Assembly (NCBI GenBank): GCA_965248775.1
Contig: OZ252150.1
Location: forward strand, 5,394,001-5,458,000
DNA: 64,000 nt
Direction: 5' to 3'
Source of the DNA: JBHHUI01 sp965248775
GTDB taxonomy: Bacteria; Chloroflexota; Anaerolineae; Anaerolineales; JBHHUI01
Positions 52,599 through 61,440 of the stretch are shown piece after piece; within the stretch, counting starts at the first letter, position 1, and the number at the start of each line of letters is the position of its first letter. The translations under genes and the position numbers were made by a program. The notes beneath the pieces were generated by a model that saw only the letters and a program-made list of their open reading frames with translations, made no database searches and was not told the DNA's origin.

Positions 52599-54914
52599 TT
52601 AAAAGCGCGTCATGGTCCCGCAAAACTGGCAGGTGATCTCATGTTGACCCTTGATGAGTTGCTCGCTGTACGCGCTACCACAGGCTGGGCATGAAGTCGG
52701 TGCATTGTTGAGTCGCTCCAGTTCGTCTGCGTCGACCTCGATGGCCCTGTCGCTCGCATAATCGCCGGAGCGTGCGCGCCCGATCATCTGTTGCCATTCT
52801 TCGGCCTCTGGCCCATGCAGGACAAAGAGAGCATTGCGGGAAGGAGCTTCGGGTCCAAACGTAACCTTCAAATGCTCTTCGGAGTTTGACTCCCCCTGTT
52901 CGCTCAGCGCATCCACGTCCTCTACCTGCTGGATGCGCGCTTCAAAAGAAACACTGAAATCACCTTCGCGCTCTTCGAAAATCAAACGCTGATCGGACAG
53001 GTATAGAATGCCGGTCTGTTGCCCACTTGTGCGAGACCAGGTTGCCTCGGTTGCAGCCACGCCGCCCTCGGTTGGGCCGAGACGGAATGCAGCGGACGCG
53101 AGAGCGGCCAACATCCAGTCTATCCAATCCAAGTGTGCGGTAACGGTATCCACTTCCACCTGGAAGTCGTCATATTGGTTGAGCAAAGCCTCCTCAGCAG
53201 CTTCTGCCTGCGCTTCCGTACTCGAAGCCAGCGATTTCACCTCCATGATATGCGGCCGCGCACGTTCGGGATTGGAGGCCTGCGACATCATCTCGGCCGT
53301 GCGCTCCAGCACCCGAGACATCAATTGCCTCAATTGATTTGATTGCGCTTCGACTTCGCTTGTCAGGTTTGATTTAATGCCTGACCATTGTTCTACCAGT
53401 ACGCGCATCTCTTCTTCAAGGTCGCTTTCAAATGCATAACCTTTGGCGCGTACATCTGCAAGTTGGCGCTCCATTCCGCCAACTTTGACCTCCATCTCTT
53501 CCAATGCTTCTTTGGCAAAGCCAAGTTGCACGCGGGTCTGGAGCTCATTCACTTCATCCTGCAAGGCGACGATATCCGCTTGCGAAATCGGTCCGCTAAT
53601 ATCGGCAACCGAAATACCGGTTGTTACGGCAGTATCTTCCTCGATCTTGCCGCTCATCACATCAGACACCCAGCCCTGCCATGTGTCGGCGTCCTGGCCG
53701 TCAATGTGGAAATGAGCCTGATTCACTTCGCCCTCTTTGAAAGCAAAATCGAGATGGTCTTCGTGACCGCCGAGCCCTTTCTTCAATGCTTTCACCGACT
53801 CGATGTCGTCTTCGTCAACCTCCACCAACACTTCCTGTACAAGTTCTTTCTCTGTGGGAATGAACAGTATTTTCTTGGTGACTATTTCTTCCTTCTGCTC
53901 GAAGAGCAGACGCTTATCCGTAAGGAAGAGAAACCCTTCAGGGTCGTCTTTGCCGTCCACATCGTACTTGGCTTTGACAGCAGCGACCGGCGATTCTTCT
54001 TCCGCATGCTCAAAGGCAGCCTCCTCAAATCGATCCAGGATTGCGTCAATACGATTCAACTCTGACTGTAGGGCATACGCCTCTGTGGAGATCGAACTAA
54101 AAAGGCTTTCGACTACATCCTCGGCGGAGCGCGCTCGCGATTCCATTTGGCGAATCTGTCTTTCGACGGACGAGACCTGCGACGCAGCGCTTGCACCGGA
54201 GAGCCTATATACCGCATCCTGCAAAGGTGTCAGCCCTTCCGATAAATTCACCGACTGACGGTAAATCTCATCATCCACACGCGGCAATGCTGCCTCCCAA
54301 TCTGAATAAATTTTGTTGATACGCTGTTCCAAATCCTTGCCAAATTCATAGCCCCGGTCGCGGATATCTTCGAGTAAATCCGGCAGCGAACCGATCAACT
54401 CGTTTAGGCGGTTTACATCCGCCTGTGCATCGGCCAGCGTGGCACGCGATTCGAGCGAGGTCGTGGATTGTGAGATTGCTGCGATGGAAGCCGCGATTGC
54501 GGCGCCTGCGGCACCGGCTACAACTGCCGTTCCAGCTCCACTCAAGCCCGACGGTCGTCGGGAAACCGGCTTTTGGCGGGGAGGACGCCGCTTGATCGCG
54601 CCACGCACGCTGCCGGGTTTGGGATGGGCGCGCCGGATACTTGGCTTGGGCTTGACCACTTGTTGCCGGACGGGTGGTTTTGAAACTGGCCGAGTCGCCG
54701 GGCGTGGGCGTGGTTTCGGCTTCCGCACCGGGGTGCCTTTGGGGGGCGCACTCCGTTTAATCACCGGGCCGCGTCGTACAGGTTTCTTTATAGCCGCGCG
54801 CTTGCGGACAGCACGTCGGACAGGGGTGCGCGGCGAGCGAGAGATGGTGCGCTTAATCGAACCGCGCTTGACCCGAGCTGGACGCGAACGGGATTTCGCA
54901 CGCACGCGCGGCAC
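52599..54914 (-). CDS. Large coiled-coil protein with basic tail, two PH/GRAM-like units and zinc ribbon
   Basis: 771 aa from GTG 54914 (an in-frame TGA lies just upstream). Residues 1-125 are a highly basic Arg/Lys/Pro tail suited to nucleic-acid or membrane binding. A short Ala/Gly hydrophobic helix (GTAVVAGAAGAAIAASIAAI) is followed by two tandem units, each a long coiled coil plus a PH/GRAM-like beta domain with matching strands (DPEGFLFLTDKRLLFEQKEE and TGILYLSDQRLIFEEREG). It ends in a zinc ribbon CPACGSAY...CQFCGT. The two units are clearly a duplication. Placed convergent to the FtsH-like gene, sharing its terminator. No known family. Confidence 0.75.
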   Translation of the reverse strand: MPRVRAKSRSRPARVKRGSIKRTISRSPRTPVRRAVRKRAAIKKPVRRGPVIKRSAPPKGTPVRKPKPRPRPATRPVSKPPVRQQVVKPKPSIRRAHPKPGSVRGAIKRRPPRQKPVSRRPSGLSGAGTAVVAGAAGAAIAASIAAISQSTTSLESRATLADAQADVNRLNELIGSLPDLLEDIRDRGYEFGKDLEQRINKIYSDWEAALPRVDDEIYRQSVNLSEGLTPLQDAVYRLSGASAASQVSSVERQIRQMESRARSAEDVVESLFSSISTEAYALQSELNRIDAILDRFEEAAFEHAEEESPVAAVKAKYDVDGKDDPEGFLFLTDKRLLFEQKEEIVTKKILFIPTEKELVQEVLVEVDEDDIESVKALKKGLGGHEDHLDFAFKEGEVNQAHFHIDGQDADTWQGWVSDVMSGKIEEDTAVTTGISVADISGPISQADIVALQDEVNELQTRVQLGFAKEALEEMEVKVGGMERQLADVRAKGYAFESDLEEEMRVLVEQWSGIKSNLTSEVEAQSNQLRQLMSRVLERTAEMMSQASNPERARPHIMEVKSLASSTEAQAEAAEEALLNQYDDFQVEVDTVTAHLDWIDWMLAALASAAFRLGPTEGGVAATEATWSRTSGQQTGILYLSDQRLIFEEREGDFSVSFEARIQQVEDVDALSEQGESNSEEHLKVTFGPEAPSRNALFVLHGPEAEEWQQMIGRARSGDYASDRAIEVDADELERLNNAPTSCPACGSAYSEQLIKGQHEITCQFCGTMTRF

Positions 54915-55072
54915 GTCTTTTCATGCCGCCTCTGCGTTTTCGAAATGCGACTTCCTGCGGCGCTCGCCAGGGCTTCCCACTGCTCTGAGAATTTCGATTT
55001 AGTTTGCGGGTCATGCGGAATCCTCCCTCTTATAAAATTTGTGTCTGCTCTGCATTTCAAGGCTATAGTTGA

Positions 55073-56153
55073 TCAGATGTTCGCGCGCAAATATGCTTCC
55101 ATGAATCTATCGAGATCGCCGTCCAGGACAGCGGATGTATTGTTGTTCTCGAGGTTGGTGCGGTGATCCTTTACCATTTGGTAAGGGTGGAGCACATAGG
55201 AGCGAATCTGGCTGCCCCATTCGGCCTTAACGTAATCCCCGCGCAGTTCGTCGATTTTTTGCTGACGTTCGGCGATTTGTATTTCGTAAAGCCGAGACCG
55301 TAAAACTTTCATGGCGTTTTCGCGATTCTGCGCTTGCGAGCGTTCGTTCTGGCATTGCACGACAATACCGCTCGGCAGATGCGTAATTCGGATGGCGGTC
55401 TCATTCTTCTGCACATGCTGGCCTCCAGCAGAGGAGGCGCGAAAGGTGTCAATCTGCAGATCGCTTGTGTTGATCTCGACCTCGCTGGTGTCTTCAATTT
55501 CGGGATGCACTTCGGCTAGCACGAATGAAGTATGCCTACGATTGGCCGAGTCAAAGGGAGATAACCGCACAAGTCGATGTACACCGCGCTCGGCTTTGAG
55601 ATAGCCATAGGCATAACGCCCATTCACGAGTAGTGTGGCGCTTTTAACTCCCGCCACCTCGCTGTCCGAACGGTCGAGGATATCTACGCTATACCCTCGG
55701 CGTTCGTTCCATCGCAAATACATACGCAGCAGCATCTCGGCGAAGTCCTGTGCATCAACCCCACCGGCGCCTGCGTGCAAGGAAAAGATTGCGTTGTTCT
55801 GATCGTGTTCGCCTGAGAGGATTGCCTCAAAGTCCAATCGAGAAACAGTAGCTTCTATTTGTTCGAGTTCGGTTTTCAGTTCGGATTGAAGACTCTCATC
55901 ATCAAGCTGTGCCAGCTCGAGCGCGTCTGTGATGCGTTGGGAGATTCCCTGCCATGCGTCGATTTCCTCCCGCAACGTGCTGGCCGTACGCATGATTGTC
56001 TGAGCGGCATCTGAATCATTCCAGAAGTCGGGTTCCGAAGATTGTTTTTCGTAGTTGGCGAGCTGGAATTTCTTTTGACCTAAGTCAAAGACGCTCCAGT
56101 AACGTTTGGATGGTTTCGTTGCTCTGGTTAAGACGTGCAATGAGGTCCTGCAT
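55073..56153 (-). CDS. prfB: Peptide chain release factor 2, programmed +1 frameshift
   Basis: RF2 terminates translation at UGA and UAA. The short first frame starts at ATG 56153 (MQDLIARLNQSNETIQTLLE) and ends at the in-frame UGA at 56085-56087. The second frame continues FDLGQKKFQLANYEKQ. The slippery site CTTTGAC is preceded by GGAG three bases upstream, as in the classical autoregulatory frameshift. The stop-recognition tripeptide SPF (LVRLSPFDSANRRHT) and GGQ (SAGGQHVQKNE) are present. About 360 aa after the shift. It lies 80 bp downstream of ftsY on the same strand. Confidence 0.95.
56085..56090 (-). promoter_or_regulatory. RF2 programmed frameshift site
   Basis: Minus-strand CTT-TGA (56090-56085) followed by C, with GGAG three bases before CTT. 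Ribosomes pause at the poorly recognised UGA and slip +1 to continue RF2, a feedback control well known in bacteria. Confidence 0.92.
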
Positions 56154-56232
56154 TTCGTTTAACTCCGTTGAAGGTTGCGGGAAGAGATGTTGACCAGTAA
56201 ATGAACGGTCCTCGAATCTCTAATGCCCACTA

Positions 56233-57144
56233 TTAAGTCTCAAACAATCCTGCGACAAAATTGTCCGGATCAAATGGTTGAAGGTCTTCTGTTTGTTCTC
56301 CCAATCCGACGAACATGACAGGCAGATCAAGTTCCTGGCGGATGGCGAATACCATACCACCACGGGCTGAACTGTCCAACTTTGTGACGATGATTCCCGT
56401 CACGCCCGACTTCTCCTTGAATGCGCGCGCCTGCGCCATTGCATTCTGACCCGTGATTGCGTCCAGAACGAGCAAGACATGCTGGGGCGCACCCGGGGTG
56501 GCCTTCGAGGCAACACGTCGGACTTTTTGCAGCTCTTCCATCAGGTTGAAACGGGTATGCAGGCGACCCGCCGTGTCGGCGATGACGACGTTCGCGCCGC
56601 GAGCCTGGGCTGCGCTCACAGCATCGAAGAGCACAGCCCCGGGATCGGCGTTTGCTGCACCTGCAATTACAGGCACCTCGGCGCGCTCCCCCCAGATTTG
56701 CAACTGCTCAACGGCAGCGGCCCGGAAGGTGTCACAGGCGGCCAGCAGCGGTTTTGCGCCTTGTTCTGTCTGTAGCCAGTGCGCCAGCTTGCCGCACGTT
56801 GTCGTTTTACCAGAGCCGTTGACCCCTACCATCAGGATGACGGTCGGGGCCCCGCTCAGGGTGAAGACCGGCGGATCGACCAAAAGGGCGCGGAGCTCTG
56901 CGCGAAGATGCGATTGCAAGGCGTCCATTTTTGTGACGCCGGAGTCGCGCACATATTCGCGCATACTTTCCACCAGAGACAAGGCTGCTGAGACGCCCAC
57001 ATCCGCCTGGATCAGGGTGCCCTCAAGTTCGTCCCAGGTATCACCATCGATTTCGCCGGCGCCAATGGCATTGACGAGGCGGCCAAAGACCTGCTGGCGG
57101 GTACGGGTTAAACCTTGTGTAAACGAGCGGAGCCGTTCAGTCAC
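56233..57144 (-). CDS. ftsY: Signal recognition particle receptor FtsY
   Basis: 303-aa GTPase that docks SRP-bound ribosomes to the membrane translocon. NG domain only, without the long acidic A domain found in some bacteria. Motifs: GVNGSGKTTTCGKLA (G1), DTFRAAAVEQL, DTAGR (G3) and TKLDSSARGG (G4). It starts at ATG 57144. It lies upstream of prfB on the same strand. Confidence 0.96.
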   Translation of the reverse strand: MTERLRSFTQGLTRTRQQVFGRLVNAIGAGEIDGDTWDELEGTLIQADVGVSAALSLVESMREYVRDSGVTKMDALQSHLRAELRALLVDPPVFTLSGAPTVILMVGVNGSGKTTTCGKLAHWLQTEQGAKPLLAACDTFRAAAVEQLQIWGERAEVPVIAGAANADPGAVLFDAVSAAQARGANVVIADTAGRLHTRFNLMEELQKVRRVASKATPGAPQHVLLVLDAITGQNAMAQARAFKEKSGVTGIIVTKLDSSARGGMVFAIRQELDLPVMFVGLGEQTEDLQPFDPDNFVAGLFET

Positions 57145-57184
57145 GGAGCGGGATTATACCTTGGGAATTTCGTGGAGCGTTATT

Positions 57185-57236
57185 CGTGGAGCGTGAAGCG
57201 AAGATAGAATTCTTCCCATCCGCTTCACGCTCCACG
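57185..57236. repeat. Long perfect inverted repeat between nadE and ftsY
   Basis: 16-bp arms CGTGGAGCGTGAAGCG/CGCTTCACGCTCCACG with a 20-base loop. The phrase CGTGGAGCG is repeated again just upstream (57173-57181). No T run, so an interspersed repeat rather than a simple terminator. Confidence 0.6.
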
Positions 57237-57244
57237 CCTCACGC

Positions 57245-58096
57245 TCAAGTTCCCCAATCGCGCAAATAAAGGAAATCGTAACCGACAGTGCGATAGCCCA
57301 ATTTCGCAATGGGTGGCATAACTCGCTTGTAGTGGTGGCGTTGCACGCGACGGAGAACTTCATCTACGAACTCGTGCTTGAAGCCAGCGGCAACCGCTTC
57401 TTCCGGCCGGTAGCGTTTATCGACAAGCAAGAAAAGCAACTTATCGACATCTGCATAGCTAAACCCAAGTTCGTCTTCATCCGTCTGGCCAGCCCAAAGG
57501 TCGGCCGAGGGCGGTTTGGCGATGATAGGCTCAGGGATACCGACGTGCCGGGCAAGTTGGCGAATCTGTGCTTTGTATAGATCGCCGATTGGATTGAGAG
57601 CGCAGGCTGCGTCACCGAACTGGGTGGAGTAGCCAAGCAGAATTTCAGTCTTGTTGCTCGTGCCGATCACGAGTCCACCAAAGTCAGCCGACTGATCATA
57701 TAGGACGATCATGCGCGCGCGTGCCATCACATTTCCGCGCCGCAAATTATCTGCTTCCGGCAAATGCTCGAACAAGGCATCAGCCATGGAGCTAATATCG
57801 ATGGTTTTATTCTGCACGCCGGTCTTTTCAATTACGAGTTCTGCATGTTCCAGGCTCTCGGGTGAGGATGTCGTATAGGGCATTCGTACGGCCAGCACAT
57901 TCTTCGGGCCGAGCGCCTGCGCTGCAAGAAAACAGGACAGTGCAGAGTCGATTCCACCCGAGAGGCCGATGATGGCGCGCTGCATTCCGACGTGTGTGAT
58001 CTCCGAATGGATAAATCTTGTCAGAATCTTGTGAGCAAGCTCGGTGTTGATTTCGAGGCTGTCAGATTCGTCTTTCATTGCAACCGTCGGGTGCAT
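57245..58096 (-). CDS. nadE: NAD+ synthetase (ammonia-dependent type)
   Basis: 283 aa, adenylating ligase for the last step of NAD synthesis. P-loop SGGIDS at residues 46-51 and the NaAD region (VMARARMIVLYDQSADFGG, GTSNKTEILLGYSTQFGD, KPPSADLWAGQTDEDELG) identify NadE. It lacks the N-terminal glutaminase domain. A nitrilase-type protein resembling that missing domain is encoded about 670 bp upstream, so the two may act as a split glutamine-dependent enzyme. GGGAG precedes ATG 58096. Confidence 0.94.
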   Translation of the reverse strand: MHPTVAMKDESDSLEINTELAHKILTRFIHSEITHVGMQRAIIGLSGGIDSALSCFLAAQALGPKNVLAVRMPYTTSSPESLEHAELVIEKTGVQNKTIDISSMADALFEHLPEADNLRRGNVMARARMIVLYDQSADFGGLVIGTSNKTEILLGYSTQFGDAACALNPIGDLYKAQIRQLARHVGIPEPIIAKPPSADLWAGQTDEDELGFSYADVDKLLFLLVDKRYRPEEAVAAGFKHEFVDEVLRRVQRHHYKRVMPPIAKLGYRTVGYDFLYLRDWGT

Positions 58097-58183
58097 AGAT
58101 CTCCCTTTGGATGTTTACCACTTCGGTCGATGTGCATTGCTTTACCGCCGACCGCTACCCTGACCAATACCATATAACATACA

Positions 58184-58426
58184 TTACACGGCTTGAAATG
58201 ACTGGCCGATCCATTCAAACTCATCCACGTCGCTGCTTGTAAGTTTCTCTCTAATCTGTTCGAAGCGACGGACGGTATCCGATGAGTAAAGGCGTTCACT
58301 ACAATGCGTACATACCTCGGCCGTAACGTGAACTGCTACTGTGTGATTGCCACCGCGCAGAAGTTTTTCAACCTGTTTGCGAACCAGATCTCCACCGCAC
58401 ATCGGACATCGATGAAAAGCGTTCAT
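58184..58426 (-). CDS. YgiT-type zinc finger antitoxin
   Basis: 80 aa with two CxxC pairs (FHRCPMCGGD and EVCTHCSERL), the N-terminal zinc domain of MqsA/YgiT-like antitoxins. It starts directly after the stop of the putative toxin gene. Second gene of a two-gene type II toxin-antitoxin unit. Confidence 0.85.
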   Translation of the reverse strand: MNAFHRCPMCGGDLVRKQVEKLLRGGNHTVAVHVTAEVCTHCSERLYSSDTVRRFEQIREKLTSSDVDEFEWIGQSFQAV

Positions 58427-58738
58427 CTAGGTTCTCCTTTCTTTCCAATCGATCCAACGGTCCGGATCAGGTCGATATGTCGTAATTAATACTTCCCAAT
58501 GATTGCGTTCGTTGTAAGCCCAAACAGAGTGCACCGGAGCTCCCTCCGGTGTTGTCCCGAACACTAGACAACTCGGATATGGTTCGTCTGGTGTGTATTC
58601 TTCGATGATTTCGCCTCGAGACACGCTTGCGAAAATCTCGTCAAGCAGTAGCCCATCAGAGCGCGCTTCTTCGTCAGCATGATCCGTGACTCGGATGCGG
58701 TCTGCTGCTATGGCCTGCTGTAAGTCAACGATTTCCAT
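58427..58738 (-). CDS. DUF4258-type putative toxin
   Basis: 103 aa resembling the BrnT/DUF4258 ribonuclease-like family: RVTDHADEEARSDGLLLDEI, EEYTPDEPYPSCLVFG and the C-terminal HWEVLITTYRPDPDRW. Paired with the YgiT-type antitoxin gene; the stop abuts the antitoxin ATG. Inserted between the nitrilase and nadE genes. Confidence 0.82.
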   Translation of the reverse strand: MEIVDLQQAIAADRIRVTDHADEEARSDGLLLDEIFASVSRGEIIEEYTPDEPYPSCLVFGTTPEGAPVHSVWAYNERNHWEVLITTYRPDPDRWIDWKERRT

Positions 58739-58767
58739 AGTAGATCATCAATTGTCGGCGACTATTT

Positions 58768-59661
58768 TCATCTGCTGCTAAATGATCCTGGTGGCGCGCC
58801 CATGATGCGCGTCAACTCGCGCATGAGCAGTGAGGTGCGTTCGTCCCGCAAGAGCGGCAGACGCGCGCGAGTGCGGTGGAGTTGCCCAAGGTCGAGTGTG
58901 ACAACGATCAGCGCCTCGTCAAATTCGGGCGCACGTACAACGAGTTCGCCGTTGGGGTCGAACACAGTGGAACCGCCTCCAAAATTGAGTCCGTCTTCAA
59001 AGCCTGCCCGATTCGTGTGCGCGATAAAGTTTGTGAAGATGCTGGCGTAGGCCTGGTTAACGTGGTCTACCCAGCGTGAAGAGTCTAAACGTGCGCCTCT
59101 ATCGAGACCGCGTCCCGGGCTGGCAGATTGAAAGATCAGCAGATCGGCACCATCCAGCCAGAGTAGATAGGGCGGACTCGCGTGCCAGAAATCTTCGCAG
59201 ATGAGCATTCCGATACGGCCAAAGCGAGTGTCGAAGGCGCGCACTTCGTCTCCCCAGGCGAAGAAACGACCTTCATCAAACATGCCATAGGTGGGCAAGT
59301 ACACCTTATGATGTACATGAACAACTTCGCCATGTGATAGATAGGCGCTGCCAATATAGAAACGGTGGCGGGCGTCTTCGTTGACAAACCCTACCATTAA
59401 GTCCAACTGTCGACTCGCCGCCAGCAGCGGTTTGAAAATTTCATCATCCGCTGTTGGGCGTATGGCAACCTGCGGAACCAAGTCTTGCAGCACATAGCCA
59501 GTAAGCGAAAGCTCGGGGAAGCAGAGTAAATCTACCCCTTGCGCTATGGCCTGCCGAACATAGTCCAGATGTTTTTCGAGGTTCGCCTGCACATCGCCCA
59601 GCTTTGTGTCGATTTGGGCCAAGCCAATGGTGAGTGCATTGAGTGGGGAGGTGGTCATCAA
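58768..59661 (-). CDS. Nitrilase-superfamily amidohydrolase (NadE-glutaminase-like)
   Basis: 297 aa with the Glu-Lys-Cys triad E50 (FPELSLTG), K119 (HHKVYLPTYG) and C155 (LICEDFWH). The N-terminus GLAQIDTKLGDVQANLEK is very similar to the glutaminase domain of glutamine-dependent NAD synthetase. Amidase activity supplying ammonia to the nearby NadE is a reasoned inference, with the TA pair intervening. MM start at 59661. Confidence 0.88.
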   Translation of the reverse strand: MMTTSPLNALTIGLAQIDTKLGDVQANLEKHLDYVRQAIAQGVDLLCFPELSLTGYVLQDLVPQVAIRPTADDEIFKPLLAASRQLDLMVGFVNEDARHRFYIGSAYLSHGEVVHVHHKVYLPTYGMFDEGRFFAWGDEVRAFDTRFGRIGMLICEDFWHASPPYLLWLDGADLLIFQSASPGRGLDRGARLDSSRWVDHVNQAYASIFTNFIAHTNRAGFEDGLNFGGGSTVFDPNGELVVRAPEFDEALIVVTLDLGQLHRTRARLPLLRDERTSLLMRELTRIMGAPPGSFSSR

Positions 59662-59682
59662 TCTTGCGCCAGATATTGTAGA

Positions 59683-60519
59683 TTACGAGTCTTGGGTGGA
59701 TTGCACGCTTGGCTCAGAGATAGCTTTTTCTGTGCGCGCTGGATCGGCGAGGGCCCATTGCACCGCCGCTACGACAAGTGTCAGCAAGAATAAAACTCCA
59801 TAGATGATCGCATCCAATCGCCAAGTTCCGAAAGTGGGCATCTCGTCGCCGCGAATCCAGGCCACGAAGAAGGCGCCGAGAACAATGATTGCAATTGAGA
59901 GGAGACCCCTTCGTCCGGCAGGCTGCTGCACGCCCGAGAACCCAGCCAGCGCGAAAAGACCGAACAAACTCAGCAACATGCCAATAATTTGAACCGGCCA
60001 ACGAAGGGCGTAAATACCATACATATCAGGCCAATACACTGCAAATGGTACCTGGCCCGGTGATACTTCGAGGCCGGAAGCACAGCCGGCTGCAGCACAG
60101 CCGGCCCAGCCGAAGACAGCAACCAGCAACGCCGGTAAGGCCAGCGCATCGAAGGTTGGGCTGAGTGGAATTTTCCGGCGCGTACAAAAAATAACCAGTC
60201 CAAGTACAGCGCCTACAATAGCCCCGGCTCCGGCCAGCCCACCTGTCCAGACTGCAATTGCTTCGCCCAGGTGCTGGCCATAATATTGCCAGTTCGCAAT
60301 GACAAAGCCCAAGCGGGCACCGATGACTCCGCTGACCAGCGCCCACTGTCCGGCATCGAACATGAACTGCGGGTCTTGCCCCTGTTGGCGCGCCCGTTGC
60401 CAGAGCCATATAAAGGCAGCCACAATGCCAATATCTAGTAAAACGGTGTAGGTGTACAGAGTAAATGGGCCAATTCTGCCGATTGTGGGGAGCACGTGGA
60501 CATGATACCACCGGGCCAA
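59683..60519 (-). CDS. lgt: Prolipoprotein diacylglyceryl transferase-like protein
   Basis: 278 aa, seven hydrophobic helices. Lgt adds diacylglycerol to the lipobox Cys of lipoprotein precursors. Family features: IGPFTLYTY-like start, SGVIGARLGFVIANWQYY with the conserved Arg, and WAGCAAAGC. The HGG loop typical of Lgt is replaced by TGGLAGAGAIVG, and the family Tyr/Arg sites are less complete, so a divergent or Lgt-like protein. The start may be TTG 60519 or GTG 60495. Lipoproteins are common in this window. Confidence 0.75.
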   Translation of the reverse strand: MARWYHVHVLPTIGRIGPFTLYTYTVLLDIGIVAAFIWLWQRARQQGQDPQFMFDAGQWALVSGVIGARLGFVIANWQYYGQHLGEAIAVWTGGLAGAGAIVGAVLGLVIFCTRRKIPLSPTFDALALPALLVAVFGWAGCAAAGCASGLEVSPGQVPFAVYWPDMYGIYALRWPVQIIGMLLSLFGLFALAGFSGVQQPAGRRGLLSIAIIVLGAFFVAWIRGDEMPTFGTWRLDAIIYGVLFLLTLVVAAVQWALADPARTEKAISEPSVQSTQDS

Positions 60520-60539
60520 TAAGGATCAACTGGAATTCA

Positions 60540-60580
60540 GCCCTCCCTCTAACCCCCTCCCCGATTCGGGGAGGGGTAAA
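60540..60580. repeat. Short C/G-run palindrome
   Basis: CTAACCCCCTCCCCGATTCGGGGAGGGG, with CCCCTCCCCGA/TCGGGGAGGGG as arms. A relative of the nested repeat at 20246-20321, upstream of the N-acetyltransferase gene. Confidence 0.5.
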
Positions 60581-60666
60581 ACCGTGCCGCCCTTTTCGCC
60601 CACTGACAACTCGTTCGTACATCTTGCTCGTTGTCAGTAGGCGTTGAATTCAATACAATCCAACGG

Positions 60667-61440
60667 ATGACGACCATACAAAAATATCTGACTCGTATCG
60701 GTGCAGACGAACGCACTGATCCCGATCTGGAATATCTGGCTCATTTGCAAGAACGTCAATTGTGGCACGTCCCGTTTGAAAATTTCTCCGTATTGCGTGG
60801 CGATCCGATTGAATTGGACGAGGCGCTACTCGTGGACAAGATTGTGCAGCAAAAGCGAGGTGGATTCTGCTATGAGTTGAATGGCGCCTTCGGTTGGCTC
60901 CTGCGAGAACTCGGATTTGATGTAAAACTCATCTCCGCCCGGGGTTACGACGGAGGGACGCAGCAATTTGGCCCCGAGTTCGATCACATGGCGCTGCAGG
61001 TCTTATTGGATGGATGGTATCTTGTGGATGTCGGCTTTGGCGATTCAGCGCGCAATCCCATCGCGCTGCCGGAGGGGGAGAGTTCAGATGTCAGTGGCTG
61101 TTACCGCGTGCGGCCGCTGCAGGAGAACAGTGGCGATAAAGATTTGCTGCGACTGGAAAATGGCGAATGGCAGCCGCAGTTCCGCTTCACTGACACGGAG
61201 TACGACTTGACAGCATATGCCGGGATGTGTCATTACTACAGCACTGCGTCTGACTCGCACTTCAACCAGGGCATCCTGTGCACCCGAGCGACGGAAGTTG
61301 GCCGTCTGACACTTACGGAGGATGCATTGACGATCACCGAGCACGGAGAGAAAAAGAAGATTCCGTTCCAGAACACGGCGGAGCGGTTAGGAAGTTTGCG
61401 CTCGAATTTCGGTATCGATTCGGCAGGGAAGCCTCAATGA
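60667..61440 (+). CDS. Arylamine N-acetyltransferase
   Basis: 257-aa acetyl-CoA-dependent NAT. The thiol-protease-like triad is complete: C68 (RGGFCYELN), H107 (FDHMAL) and D121 (VDVGFGD). The start ATG 60667 is chosen since the family core (YLTRIGADE) begins right after it. Roles include detoxification of aryl amines and lipid metabolism. Overlaps the PLD gene by four bases (ATGA). Confidence 0.93.
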   Translation: MTTIQKYLTRIGADERTDPDLEYLAHLQERQLWHVPFENFSVLRGDPIELDEALLVDKIVQQKRGGFCYELNGAFGWLLRELGFDVKLISARGYDGGTQQFGPEFDHMALQVLLDGWYLVDVGFGDSARNPIALPEGESSDVSGCYRVRPLQENSGDKDLLRLENGEWQPQFRFTDTEYDLTAYAGMCHYYSTASDSHFNQGILCTRATEVGRLTLTEDALTITEHGEKKKIPFQNTAERLGSLRSNFGIDSAGKPQ

